From positions 62,001 through 126,000 of the forward strand of contig NZ_BCQJ01000004.1 in the NCBI RefSeq assembly GCF_001544375.1: a DNA stretch of 64,000 nucleotides, written 5' to 3'. How positions within the stretch are numbered: position 1 is the first letter of the stretch; each line of letters starts with the position of its first letter. The translations under genes were made by a program, and so were the position numbers. The notes under the pieces are model-generated. The model ran no database searches. It was not told the DNA's origin and saw nothing but the letters and a program-made list of their open reading frames with translations. Positions 18,635 through 26,396 of the stretch are shown here, piece after piece. Origin of the DNA: Enterococcus canis NBRC 100695. GTDB taxonomy: Bacteria; Bacillota; Bacilli; Lactobacillales; Enterococcaceae.

Positions 18635-19752
18635 TGTTCCGCCTCCTTGATAGCCGCCAAGCCACGAGCCAACCAGTCGCTTTGCGTTGCCGTCAGTGTT
18701 TCATTGGTCGCTTTTGTAAAAAACTGTTGGAAAAGCGCTGGGGGCGCTAACTGCTGAACCGGCTGAGCCAAGGTCGTCGTTTGAGTTTGGCGGGTTTGAC
18801 GTTCAACTTGTAAAATGTAGGGATAAACGGCTCGCAAACGATTCATCATATTAGGAATGACCGCGCGATCCGTCAATTGAATCGCTAGAAAAGCATCTCG
18901 TTGAATAAGTTCGTAGTAAGCCGGATCTAATAACTCCTGAAAGCTCGCGGTTACTAGCTGAATATCCTTAGGCGGGGTGATTTCGCGGAACTGGCAATCA
19001 AAATGATCCGGTCCGACATCGACAATCCACACCCCTTTTTGCTGGGTCCGTTCTGATAATGAATATTTCAGCGGCGAACCACTATAACGCACTCGCTCGG
19101 CTTTAAGCGCATCTTTACCATGCAGGTGCCCTAGAGCCACATAATCAAAATCCGCCAAGGCACTAAGAGAAATACCATCTAAGCCGCCAATGGTCAAAGT
19201 CGTCTCTGAGTCGGTCCGACTGCTGCCACTGACGAAAAAGTGTGTTACTAAGACATGTGCTTTGGCTGGATCAAACTGTTGTTTCATTTCAGCCAAAACA
19301 TCAGTAATCGCTGCTTGAATCGTTTTATACTCTTGCTCAAAATATAAACGAGCCGCAATCGGTTCAAAATAAGGCAATAGAAAAACCTGCGTATCGGGAA
19401 ATTCAATTGGCTGGAAAGCCTCCGCTAACTTTGTGCGCAAATAAAACTCACTTTGGCTAAACCAGGCACTCCCTGTTTCTAAACGAATTGGGCTATCATG
19501 ATTACCGGAAATTGCTAATAAGGGCCAACCATCCGTAAGATTCAATTGTTGGATCCATTTATTAAACAGCTCTACGGCGTCTGTCGCCGGTACGGTACGG
19601 TCGTATAGATCCCCGGCAATCACGATGGCGTCTACCGCCTCTGTCGCGGCAATCTGCCGAATCTGCTGAATTGCCTGCTCTTGTTCCTGTAACAAGTCAT
19701 AACCGTGGAGTTTCTTGCCAATATGCCAATCAGCTGTATGTAAAAAGCGCAT
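18631..19752 (-). CDS. sbcD: Exonuclease subunit SbcD (Mre11-like)
   Basis: The 373-residue nuclease subunit of SbcCD. The metallophosphoesterase motifs are visible in order: HTADWHIG near the N-terminus, GDLYDR, GNHDS and GHLHG, which bind the two manganese ions. The capping region follows in the C-terminal third. It is the first gene of the operon, with GGGAGAAG before the ATG, and its stop overlaps the start of sbcC. No LexA-like site was found upstream, unlike recA. The AT-rich leader after 19752 contains a plausible promoter but no clear consensus. Confidence 0.96.
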   Translation of the reverse strand: MRFLHTADWHIGKKLHGYDLLQEQEQAIQQIRQIAATEAVDAIVIAGDLYDRTVPATDAVELFNKWIQQLNLTDGWPLLAISGNHDSPIRLETGSAWFSQSEFYLRTKLAEAFQPIEFPDTQVFLLPYFEPIAARLYFEQEYKTIQAAITDVLAEMKQQFDPAKAHVLVTHFFVSGSSRTDSETTLTIGGLDGISLSALADFDYVALGHLHGKDALKAERVRYSGSPLKYSLSERTQQKGVWIVDVGPDHFDCQFREITPPKDIQLVTASFQELLDPAYYELIQRDAFLAIQLTDRAVIPNMMNRLRAVYPYILQVERQTRQTQTTTLAQPVQQLAPPALFQQFFTKATNETLTATQSDWLARGLAAIKEAEQ

Positions 19753-19814
19753 CTTCTCCCTCTCTCCCTAAAAAAGTCCTTCTCTCATTATATCATTTTC
19801 TCTATCCTACGAAC

Positions 19815-19847
19815 AAAAAAGAAACAGCGGTCTTAATCCGCTGTTTC
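19815..19847 (-). terminator. Terminator of plsC
   Basis: A perfect 10-bp stem (GAAACAGCGG with CCGCTGTTTC) is followed by TTTTTT on the minus strand, overlapping the end of the acyltransferase gene. Confidence 0.88.
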
Positions 19848-19849
19848 TC

Positions 19850-20467
19850 CTATTTGATTTCGTATTTGAATGTAGGGTCAATTTCTTGATCCAGTTGCTT
19901 AAAGGCAGCTTGCAAGCGGCGTTCTGTCTCTTCAATACCATCTTTGTCAATTTTAGGAATATCACTGATATCAATAGGATCGCCGAAACGAATGACTACG
20001 CGTTTACGTTTAAATAAGCCACCTAAAGTTAATGGCCCTTGATAGACTGCTGGCACGATACGAACCTTCGCCATTTTGGCAATCAAGGCTACTCCGCCCT
20101 TCAAGTCTTCTGAATGACGCGTGCCGCTTGGAAACATAATTAAACCAAGGTCTGTATTTTTCAATAATTTGATTGGCTTTTTAATCGCACTTGGTCCTGG
20201 CTTGTCGCGATTTACCGGAAACGCATTAGCATGGGTCAAAATAAAACGCAGAATTGGATTTTTAAAAAGCTCTTCCTTCGCCATAAAGCTGAATTTTTTT
20301 GGTGACGCTGCAACAGCGAAATAAAGTGGATCCCACCAAGTACGGTGCGGTCCAACAAGAATGTAGTTTTCGTCTTGAGGTAATTTTTCTTTATTCTGGT
20401 AACGAGCATTGCCATTGATCAAAAATAAAATGATCCGAACAGCTGCTCGTGCAAATCGATAAAACAT
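19850..20467 (-). CDS. plsC: 1-acyl-sn-glycerol-3-phosphate acyltransferase
   Basis: A 205-residue membrane-associated enzyme that makes phosphatidic acid from lysophosphatidic acid. The HX4D catalytic motif is HRTWWD at 41-46. Motif III-like FPSGTR follows (usually FPEGTR, so the glutamate is a serine here). An N-terminal hydrophobic segment anchors it in the membrane. The ATG at 20467 has AGGAGG 7 bases upstream; the in-frame GTG at 20470 is less likely. It is divergent from the methyltransferase gene and ends at its own terminator. The serine in the FPEGTR position is a notable variation but common enough not to suggest inactivity. Confidence 0.9.
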   Translation of the reverse strand: MFYRFARAAVRIILFLINGNARYQNKEKLPQDENYILVGPHRTWWDPLYFAVAASPKKFSFMAKEELFKNPILRFILTHANAFPVNRDKPGPSAIKKPIKLLKNTDLGLIMFPSGTRHSEDLKGGVALIAKMAKVRIVPAVYQGPLTLGGLFKRKRVVIRFGDPIDISDIPKIDKDGIEETERRLQAAFKQLDQEIDPTFKYEIK

Positions 20468-20586
20468 CACACTGCCTCCTTCTCGCTATAGTATGCCGAA
20501 AAACGACCCTTTTGACAAGCACTTTTTGCTTTTCTGAGGAAATGTGCGTATACTGTTTTCGAAGATTAGATAAAGGAGTCAGTGCC

Positions 20587-21324
20587 GTGGAACCACAATT
20601 ATTAGCCGGGGAACGAATCGATCAGCTTTTCGCCCAAAATATCCAAATCATCCAAAGTCCTGAAGTGTTTTCCTTTTCACTAGATGCTGTCTTATTAGCC
20701 AATTTTCCGCAATTACCGAAACGGGGACAAATTGTCGATCTTTGTGCTGGTAACGGGGCGGTAGGTTTGTTTATGGCGCATAAAACAAACGCCCACATTA
20801 CGCAGGTAGAATTACAGCCGCGCTTAGCTGATATGGGCCGTCGCAGTATTCAACTAAATCAATTAGACGAACAAGTCACGATGCTGAATCTAGACTTAAA
20901 GGACGCCACTCAAGCCATCGCACCCGATTCCGTCGACTTGGTAGTCTGTAATCCACCCTATTTCAAAGAAGCGCCAACTAGCCAAAAAAATCCTAATCCC
21001 CATTTAGCAATCGCCCGCCACGAATTGCATACAACCTTGCAAGAGGTGATCCAAGTATCTGCAAAGCTTTTAAAAATGAATGGTCGACTGGCGCTAGTTC
21101 ATCGTCCTGATCGTTTTCTAGAAATCATAGCAGCGATGGATCAAGCTGGCATTGCGCCTAAACGGGCCTGCTTTGTCTATCCAAAAGAAGGTAAGGAAGC
21201 TAATATGTTACTGATTGAAGGCATTCGTCATGGGAAAAAGGACGGCTTTCGCGTATTGCCACCGCTAGTGGTCTATCAAGACAATGAGTATACACCAGCT
21301 GTTAAGGAGCTTTTATATGGCTGA
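20587..21324 (+). CDS. tRNA1(Val) (adenine37-N6)-methyltransferase-like protein
   Basis: A 245-residue class I methyltransferase of the TrmN6/YabB type. S-adenosylmethionine motif I is DLCAGNGAVG at 51-60 and the catalytic NPPY is at 122-125 (VVCNPPYFKEAP), as expected for amino-methylation of adenine in RNA or DNA. The start is a GTG at 20587 with AAGGAG 8 bases upstream; upstream in-frame codons lack a ribosome site. It overlaps the next gene, a GIY-YIG protein, by 8 bases, the same pairing as yabB-yazA in Bacillus. The precise target is inferred from family resemblance. Confidence 0.88.
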   Translation: MEPQLLAGERIDQLFAQNIQIIQSPEVFSFSLDAVLLANFPQLPKRGQIVDLCAGNGAVGLFMAHKTNAHITQVELQPRLADMGRRSIQLNQLDEQVTMLNLDLKDATQAIAPDSVDLVVCNPPYFKEAPTSQKNPNPHLAIARHELHTTLQEVIQVSAKLLKMNGRLALVHRPDRFLEIIAAMDQAGIAPKRACFVYPKEGKEANMLLIEGIRHGKKDGFRVLPPLVVYQDNEYTPAVKELLYG

Positions 21325-21592
21325 TCATTACTTTTATGTTTTACGTTGTCATGATGACACCTTTTACGGCGGCTATACCACCGACCCTAAGCGTCGCCTC
21401 GCTGAACATAACCGCGGAGTCGGTGCAAGATACACGCGCCTAGCCAAACGCCGCCCTTTACAAATGATCCACCTTGAACATTTTGCCACTCGTAGCGACG
21501 CCACTAAGGCGGAGGCCGCGTTTAAAAAGCTGAATCGGCGACAAAAAGAACAGTACTTAAAAACAACCACCAGTTTTTCCCTTGAGGAATAA
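21317..21592 (+). CDS. GIY-YIG nuclease-superfamily protein (YazA/UPF0213-like)
   Basis: A 91-residue single-domain GIY-YIG protein. The core appears as YFYVLRC followed by FYGGYTTDP, with the catalytic arginine in KRRLAEHN. This small family is widespread in Firmicutes beside the YabB-like methyltransferase and has no firmly known role, though DNA or RNA cleavage is implied. The ATG at 21317 has AAGGAG 7 bases upstream and overlaps the methyltransferase stop by 8 bases, so translational coupling is likely. A perfect 16-bp hairpin follows. Confidence 0.9.
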   Translation: MADHYFYVLRCHDDTFYGGYTTDPKRRLAEHNRGVGARYTRLAKRRPLQMIHLEHFATRSDATKAEAAFKKLNRRQKEQYLKTTTSFSLEE

Positions 21593-21606
21593 ACTGGTGG
21601 TTGTTT
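21561..21606. terminator. Bidirectional terminator, GIY-YIG and unknown membrane gene
   Basis: A perfect 16-bp stem (21561-21576 and 21591-21606) with T-rich flanks on both strands overlaps the ends of the two converging genes. Confidence 0.88.
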
Positions 21607-22303
21607 AGTTTTCTTCGGCATGGGTTGCCCAAACACTTTGATTGCCTGTAAAGGATTTTGGAATGACACCATCTACTGATTCATAGGTACGTGCCTGCCA
21701 CTTTTCGGGAATCACTAATTCATCTAAAAAATCATTCGTTGTTTGGAAAAAGCCGATGTCTGCAAATTCAGAACGACTCAATTGGTAGCGAACACCCACC
21801 AATTCGGCCGCGTCTTGTTCAGCAAAAGTCGCGTGATCTCGCAAATATAAAATCTGTCCACGAAACTTAAAGTAAAAAGAGTCGTGAGCCTGTCCTAAGT
21901 ATTCCACTGCTTCTGTGGCTGGCTCTTTTTCATAAATACCTAAGGCTTCGATGCCCACCCGATTCTGGATACGTCTAAAGGAGGCTAACGTATCGTCATC
22001 ATAGTATTTGTAACCAACAAAGACCTTCTCTCGGTCGCGAATATTCGGCATTACGCCACGATTCAATGTTTCGAATGTTTGGTAATAGTTGGCAATACCC
22101 CAATATGCGCCCAAAAGCCCCACAATCAACACCCCCGCTAGCAGTGCCACTTGCTTACTGTAACGGTAGTAATGGTAAATAAGAGCAAAAATCACCACCA
22201 TGACCAAGATACCTGCTGCAATCATCATGATAGGGACGATTGTTGTAAAAAAGAGTTCTCCATGGCGCCAGTAAGCCGCACTAATTTCTTTAACGGTATC
22301 CAT
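21605..22303 (-). CDS. Membrane protein of unknown function
   Basis: I do not recognise this 232-residue protein. Two membrane segments are visible at about residues 19-45 and 50-70, with a short basic loop (YYRYSK) between them, followed by a roughly 160-residue soluble part rich in acidic and aromatic residues. No catalytic motif stands out. The ATG at 22303 follows GAGGTG at a short distance. It has its own promoter (22332-22360) embedded in the terminator of oatA, so it can be expressed apart from that gene although it lies directly downstream. An envelope role is a guess from the neighbour only. Confidence 0.7.
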   Translation of the reverse strand: MDTVKEISAAYWRHGELFFTTIVPIMMIAAGILVMVVIFALIYHYYRYSKQVALLAGVLIVGLLGAYWGIANYYQTFETLNRGVMPNIRDREKVFVGYKYYDDDTLASFRRIQNRVGIEALGIYEKEPATEAVEYLGQAHDSFYFKFRGQILYLRDHATFAEQDAAELVGVRYQLSRSEFADIGFFQTTNDFLDELVIPEKWQARTYESVDGVIPKSFTGNQSVWATHAEEN

Positions 22304-22331
22304 CTCACACCTCGCTTTAAATAGTGCCTTC

Positions 22332-22360
22332 ATCATACCTTACAAGAAAAGGACTGACAA
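22332..22360 (-). promoter_or_regulatory. Promoter of the unknown membrane gene
   Basis: TTGTCA (22355-22360) and TATGAT (22332-22337) are separated by 17 bases on the minus strand. The -35 lies inside the proximal arm of the oatA terminator hairpin. Confidence 0.6.
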
Positions 22361-22396
22361 GCTCGACTCGTTGCAAGTCAGCTTATCAGCCTTTTC
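22346..22396 (-). terminator. Terminator of oatA
   Basis: Arms 22381-22396 and 22346-22362 pair over about 16 bases with one bulge and one G-U pair; an inner GACT/AGTC hairpin fills the loop. The outgoing T-rich tract is short. Confidence 0.6.
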
Positions 22397-24283
22397 TTAC
22401 TTCAATAAACTTTGGGCAACCAGCGAGGCATAGGCCGCGCGCCCTTCACCATTGACGTGGACACTATCATCATAAAACCATTCTGGATGATCATTGGCAG
22501 CTTGATACCAATCAATCAGTGTCAAATTGTCGTATTTATCAGCCATCTGCTGCAAGCTGGCATTGACTTGGTTTTGCCAGCGGCTGTTAGGATCACGCAT
22601 GGTCATCCAGTACACTTTGCGGTTCCCCAAGGCTTTCATAAACTCTGCAAACTGTGTCTCTGTAAAAGGTCCATTTGTCCCTAATCCCACTAAGATCGTG
22701 TCGGTTAGTAAGCCTTCATCTGCCATTTTTTTAACTTCATCAACACTGGCATAAAGTTGGCGCCCCTCTTCTGCGTCCAAGACTAATTTTGGAAACAGTT
22801 CCTGTAATTCAGCCCCTGCGCCTAGCATAACTGAGTCCCCAAAAGCGGTGATTGGAATCTTTTGGACTTCCTGTAACTGCGCATCCGTTAAGCCATAGTA
22901 CTGTGCCAGCTTGGTCGTCGCTGCATCCGGCTTTTCAGTGGACTCCGTTTTTTCTGATGTCTCTGTCGTTTCAGTTGTTTGCTTTTTCGCATCAGCCTTC
23001 GCTTTTTCTCTACGTTCCGCCGCTTGTTGCTTATTCTTTGCAATCTGTTCTTGCAAAGCTTGTTGCTGCGCTGAAACTTGATTACTAGGTGCAGTTGCCA
23101 AGCCAACGATTGCAATCAGCGTGACCAGCAGCGTAGGTATCACCCAGCGCGCGCCTTTTTGTAACGGCTGACGCAACGACTGCCAGGTTGATTGCCATGT
23201 GATCTCACGTCGTAAAAATGGACGTTCAATCAAGCGGTAAGATAACTCACTAATCCCCAGAATCAGGACCAACTCAATCAACGTATACAAAAAGACATGG
23301 TCGCTTAAATTCTTCAACTTATCCTCAAAGAAAATCATAATTGGAAACTGATACAAATAGATACCATAGCTACGCTTGCCAATCCAAGTGAAGATTGGAT
23401 TAGTCAGCCATTTATTCCAACTAGCTCCGGGATGAGCCACTACAGCCACTAATATTACTGCTAAAAGGCTAGTCAGAACCATCCCACCATAATAAACGAA
23501 GGCATAGTGATCTGCTAAGAAAAATAATGACCCCATTAAGCCTAATAAGGCAACAGCTCCCGCAATATTCAAAACCATTTTAGCCTGACGCGGAATATTT
23601 TCGCGCAAATGGGTACTCGGCCAAACAAAAGCCAACAGTCCTCCCATTAAAATCGAGAAGAGGCGCGTATCAGTACCATAATAAACCCGTGTCGGATCCG
23701 CTCCTGGTGCGTAAAGAAAGGCCATCAATAAAATTGAGACCAAGGTCAGCCCACCTAAAAGTCGCAGAATCCACTTCTGCTTCAAAAATTTCTTCATCAG
23801 GAGATAAGCAACCGGCCAAAATAAATAGAACTGCCCCTCTACCGCCAGTGACCAAATATGAGTGAAAGGCGAGCCACCACTAAAATTGTCAAAATAGGAC
23901 AGCCCCTGGTTGATTTGCCACCAGTTATTATAATAAAGCAAGCTACTGAGGACCACGCCCCGCAAATTGTTTAGCAAATTCTGCTGGAAGACGGTAATAT
24001 ACGCTGCGGCGGCAATCAGCATCACCACCATTGCTGGATAAAGTCGCCGCATGCGCCGTAAGTAAAACTGCCCCACCTTGATTGTACCGTTCTGTTGCCA
24101 CTCTTGCTGCAACAGGTCAGTAATTAAATAGCCCGAAACTACGAAAAAAATTGGCACGCCGAGGTAACCGCCCGCCATTTTGGTTGGTAATAAATGATAA
24201 AAAATCACGCCAATGACGGCTAACGTCCGGATACCGTCAAATCCTGTGATATATCGACTTTTCATTAATCGCTTCATGATCAT
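22397..24283 (-). CDS. oatA: Peptidoglycan O-acetyltransferase, OatA-type
   Basis: A 628-residue two-domain enzyme. The N-terminal 380 or so residues form an acyltransferase-3 membrane domain with ten or more helices, beginning with the conserved GFDGIRTLAVIGVIFYHL and including the FFVVSGYLIT motif. A Lys/Glu/Thr-rich linker at about 405-445 leads to an extracellular SGNH domain with GDSVMLG near 480 and the catalytic DSVH near 608. OatA proteins O-acetylate N-acetylmuramic acid and give lysozyme resistance. The start could be the ATG at 24283 or 24277. A strong promoter lies at 24313-24341. OatA is the best call, but other surface-polysaccharide acetyltransferases share this architecture. 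Confidence 0.85.
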   Translation of the reverse strand: MIMKRLMKSRYITGFDGIRTLAVIGVIFYHLLPTKMAGGYLGVPIFFVVSGYLITDLLQQEWQQNGTIKVGQFYLRRMRRLYPAMVVMLIAAAAYITVFQQNLLNNLRGVVLSSLLYYNNWWQINQGLSYFDNFSGGSPFTHIWSLAVEGQFYLFWPVAYLLMKKFLKQKWILRLLGGLTLVSILLMAFLYAPGADPTRVYYGTDTRLFSILMGGLLAFVWPSTHLRENIPRQAKMVLNIAGAVALLGLMGSLFFLADHYAFVYYGGMVLTSLLAVILVAVVAHPGASWNKWLTNPIFTWIGKRSYGIYLYQFPIMIFFEDKLKNLSDHVFLYTLIELVLILGISELSYRLIERPFLRREITWQSTWQSLRQPLQKGARWVIPTLLVTLIAIVGLATAPSNQVSAQQQALQEQIAKNKQQAAERREKAKADAKKQTTETTETSEKTESTEKPDAATTKLAQYYGLTDAQLQEVQKIPITAFGDSVMLGAGAELQELFPKLVLDAEEGRQLYASVDEVKKMADEGLLTDTILVGLGTNGPFTETQFAEFMKALGNRKVYWMTMRDPNSRWQNQVNASLQQMADKYDNLTLIDWYQAANDHPEWFYDDSVHVNGEGRAAYASLVAQSLLK

Positions 24284-24312
24284 AACCCATCTTTTCTACT
24301 AATATGTTGTTA

Positions 24313-24341
24313 ACTATACGGAGATTATTTGAGAATAGCAA
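24313..24341 (-). promoter_or_regulatory. Promoter of oatA
   Basis: TTGCTA (24336-24341) and TATAGT (24313-24318) are separated by 17 bases on the minus strand, about 30 bases upstream of the oatA start. Confidence 0.6.
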
Positions 24342-24574
24342 GCATTCTCACGCCAAGTTTCTAAAGAGTTTCTTAAATTTTTCAGCTCACTTCGATTGTG
24401 AATGTTTTTTATTAAATCGTACTTTTTAAAAATAAGTTTTCTTCTTTTTGACGAAATTGCTTTCTTTCTTGGCAAACCACGCTTTGCGAGGATAAATATT
24501 TGCAGCTGATTCCAACAAATAGTACGATTAAAGTGTTACAAATAAACCAGGTTATCTAAACAGGAGGAAATTTC

Positions 24575-26188
24575 ATGAAAGTTGTTGTTATCGGCGCCGT
24601 TGCCGGTGGTCCTTCATTTGCCACCCGTTTGCGCCGCCTAGACGAAAATGCTGAAATCACCATGTATGAACGTGGCGAACATATTTCTTACGCTAGTTGT
24701 GCCCTACCTTATTACTTAGGAGGCGTGATTGAAGACCGTGATTCTTTAATCGAACGGACACCTGAAATTTTAAAAGTTAAAAATAATATCGATGTTCTTA
24801 TTCAACATGAAGTGATTAAAATCGACCCAGAGGCTAAACAAGTTGTGGTTAAAAACTTAATGACTAACGAAGTCTTTAACGATTCTTATGATAAATTGAT
24901 TATCTCTGCCGGCGCACGGCCAACTTTGCCACCAATCAAAGGTGCTAACGACATCAACAATGGCTTTGTCCTACGTAGTGTGACGGATGCAGATAAGATC
25001 AAAACTTTTATGGAACAACACTCACCGAAAAAAGTAACCGTGTTAGGTGCTGGGGTCGCTGGTCTGGAACTAGCTGAAAACTTCCAACATCGCGGTATGG
25101 AAGTGACGGTTATCGATCAACTACCACAAGTAGCCTTCCCTTATGATGCCGAAATCGCTGACTTGATTTATGAAAAACTTGTGGCAAATAATATCAACGT
25201 TATTTTGGAACAAACTGTCACAGCTATCACGTCCGATGGTAAAACGGTGACTTTAGCCAATGGCGATACTTTAGCAACAGACATGATCATTTTTGCTACC
25301 GGGGTTAAACCTAACAATGAAGTAGCCCAAGCAGCGGGTGTTAAATTAGCTGATGATCAACACATCATTGTGGATGACCAATTGGCCACCAACATCACTG
25401 ACATTTATGCAATTGGGGATGTCATTGAAACGACTAGTGCCATCACTGGTTTAGCCGTTCCTAGCATGCTCTCTAGCGCTGCCAATCGGCAAGGACATAT
25501 GTTGGCTGATATTTTAGTTGGCAATCCGATGCGTTACCGTGGTTTCGTAGGCGCTGGCGTCGCTAAAATCTTTGATTATACTGCCAGCTATGTGGGCTAT
25601 ACGGAACATATGCTACAAGCCGTGGGCATCACTAACTACAAAACAATCTTCATCACACCCTTTGACCACGCTTATTTCTATCCTGATGCCAAACGTTTGA
25701 ATTTGAAACTGATTTTTGAAGAAAAGACCGGTAAAATTTTTGGTGGACAAGCAGTTGGCGAACGCGGAGTGGACAAACGTATTGGTGAGCTTTCCGTAGC
25801 TATTACCGGGAATCTCAGCGTCTTTGACTTACCTGACTTAGAGTTACCTTATTCACCACCCTATTCAACAACCCGCGACCCACTAAATACCGCAGGTTAT
25901 GTGGCTATTAACCAATTATCTAATGTCGTTACAACAATCAAAGCCACGGATATTCCGGCAGAAGACTTACAAAATGCCTTCTTCTTAGATATTCGTGAAC
26001 CTGACAAAGCCAAATCCGGCAGCATTGAAGCAACGGCTAATATTCCTATGAATGAATTACGGGATCGCTTGAATGAATTGCCAAAAGACAAAAAAATCTA
26101 CATTACCTTCCGTAAGGGGTTGAATACCTATACTTCTGCTCGTATTTTGGCGGGAGCTGGTTTTGACGTCGTGATGATTGAAGAATAG
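24575..26188 (+). CDS. CoA-disulfide reductase-like flavoprotein with degenerate rhodanese domain
   Basis: A 537-residue pyridine nucleotide-disulfide oxidoreductase. The N-terminal FAD site (VVIGAVAGGPSFATRLRR) and the single active cysteine C42 in YASCALPYY mark the CoA-disulfide reductase / NADH oxidase group. A second dinucleotide site is VTVLGAGVAGLELAE and the FAD-binding aspartate is in IYAIGD. The last 90 residues form a rhodanese-like domain (FLDIREPDKAKSG), but where the catalytic cysteine is expected (before the GL in RKGLNTY) there is Phe512, so sulfur transfer is unlikely. Enzymes of this group reduce CoA disulfide or persulfides, or oxygen. AGGAGGA precedes the ATG. It is transcribed divergently from oatA. 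Confidence 0.88.
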   Translation: MKVVVIGAVAGGPSFATRLRRLDENAEITMYERGEHISYASCALPYYLGGVIEDRDSLIERTPEILKVKNNIDVLIQHEVIKIDPEAKQVVVKNLMTNEVFNDSYDKLIISAGARPTLPPIKGANDINNGFVLRSVTDADKIKTFMEQHSPKKVTVLGAGVAGLELAENFQHRGMEVTVIDQLPQVAFPYDAEIADLIYEKLVANNINVILEQTVTAITSDGKTVTLANGDTLATDMIIFATGVKPNNEVAQAAGVKLADDQHIIVDDQLATNITDIYAIGDVIETTSAITGLAVPSMLSSAANRQGHMLADILVGNPMRYRGFVGAGVAKIFDYTASYVGYTEHMLQAVGITNYKTIFITPFDHAYFYPDAKRLNLKLIFEEKTGKIFGGQAVGERGVDKRIGELSVAITGNLSVFDLPDLELPYSPPYSTTRDPLNTAGYVAINQLSNVVTTIKATDIPAEDLQNAFFLDIREPDKAKSGSIEATANIPMNELRDRLNELPKDKKIYITFRKGLNTYTSARILAGAGFDVVMIEE

Positions 26189-26210
26189 TGTAAAGATAAT
26201 ACGAGTTACC

Positions 26211-26264
26211 GAAGACTTATCAAAGGACACCAGAAACATATTTGGTCTCCCTTGATGGGTCTTC
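26211..26264 (+). terminator. Probable terminator of the flavoprotein gene
   Basis: GAAGACTTATCAAAGG (26211-26226) pairs with CCTTGATGGGTCTTC (26250-26264) through two G-U pairs and a bulge; an inner ACCA/TGGT hairpin sits in the loop. The T-tract afterwards is weak. Confidence 0.5.
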
Positions 26265-26338
26265 TTGCGTTTCGTCATCGTTTTCATGAAGATGGTAGTG
26301 TTTCCTCTTTAATAATTTCATGAAAGGGTAGCTTTTTA

Positions 26339-26373
26339 CTGGCACTGCCAGCCTAAACGCGTTATTCTATAAC
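26339..26373 (+). promoter_or_regulatory. Promoter of nucleoside transporter with overlapping palindrome
   Basis: CTGCCA (26345-26350) and TATAAC (26368-26373) are 17 bases apart. A perfect 13-base palindrome CTGGCA-C-TGCCAG (26339-26351) covers the -35, a normal place for a repressor or activator site. Two TTTCATGAA palindromes lie further upstream (26282-26290 and 26316-26325). Confidence 0.45.
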
Positions 26374-26396
26374 GGATATTTTTTAAGGAGTGACAG

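Noticed and set aside
20434-20447. CGAACAGCTGCTCG near the plsC start as a LexA site
   Set aside because: The core is GAAC-N4-GCTC, one base off, and lies inside coding sequence; not convincing.
22888-23115. Basic open frame opposite and within oatA
   Set aside because: It is a shadow of the charged linker codons of oatA read in another frame.
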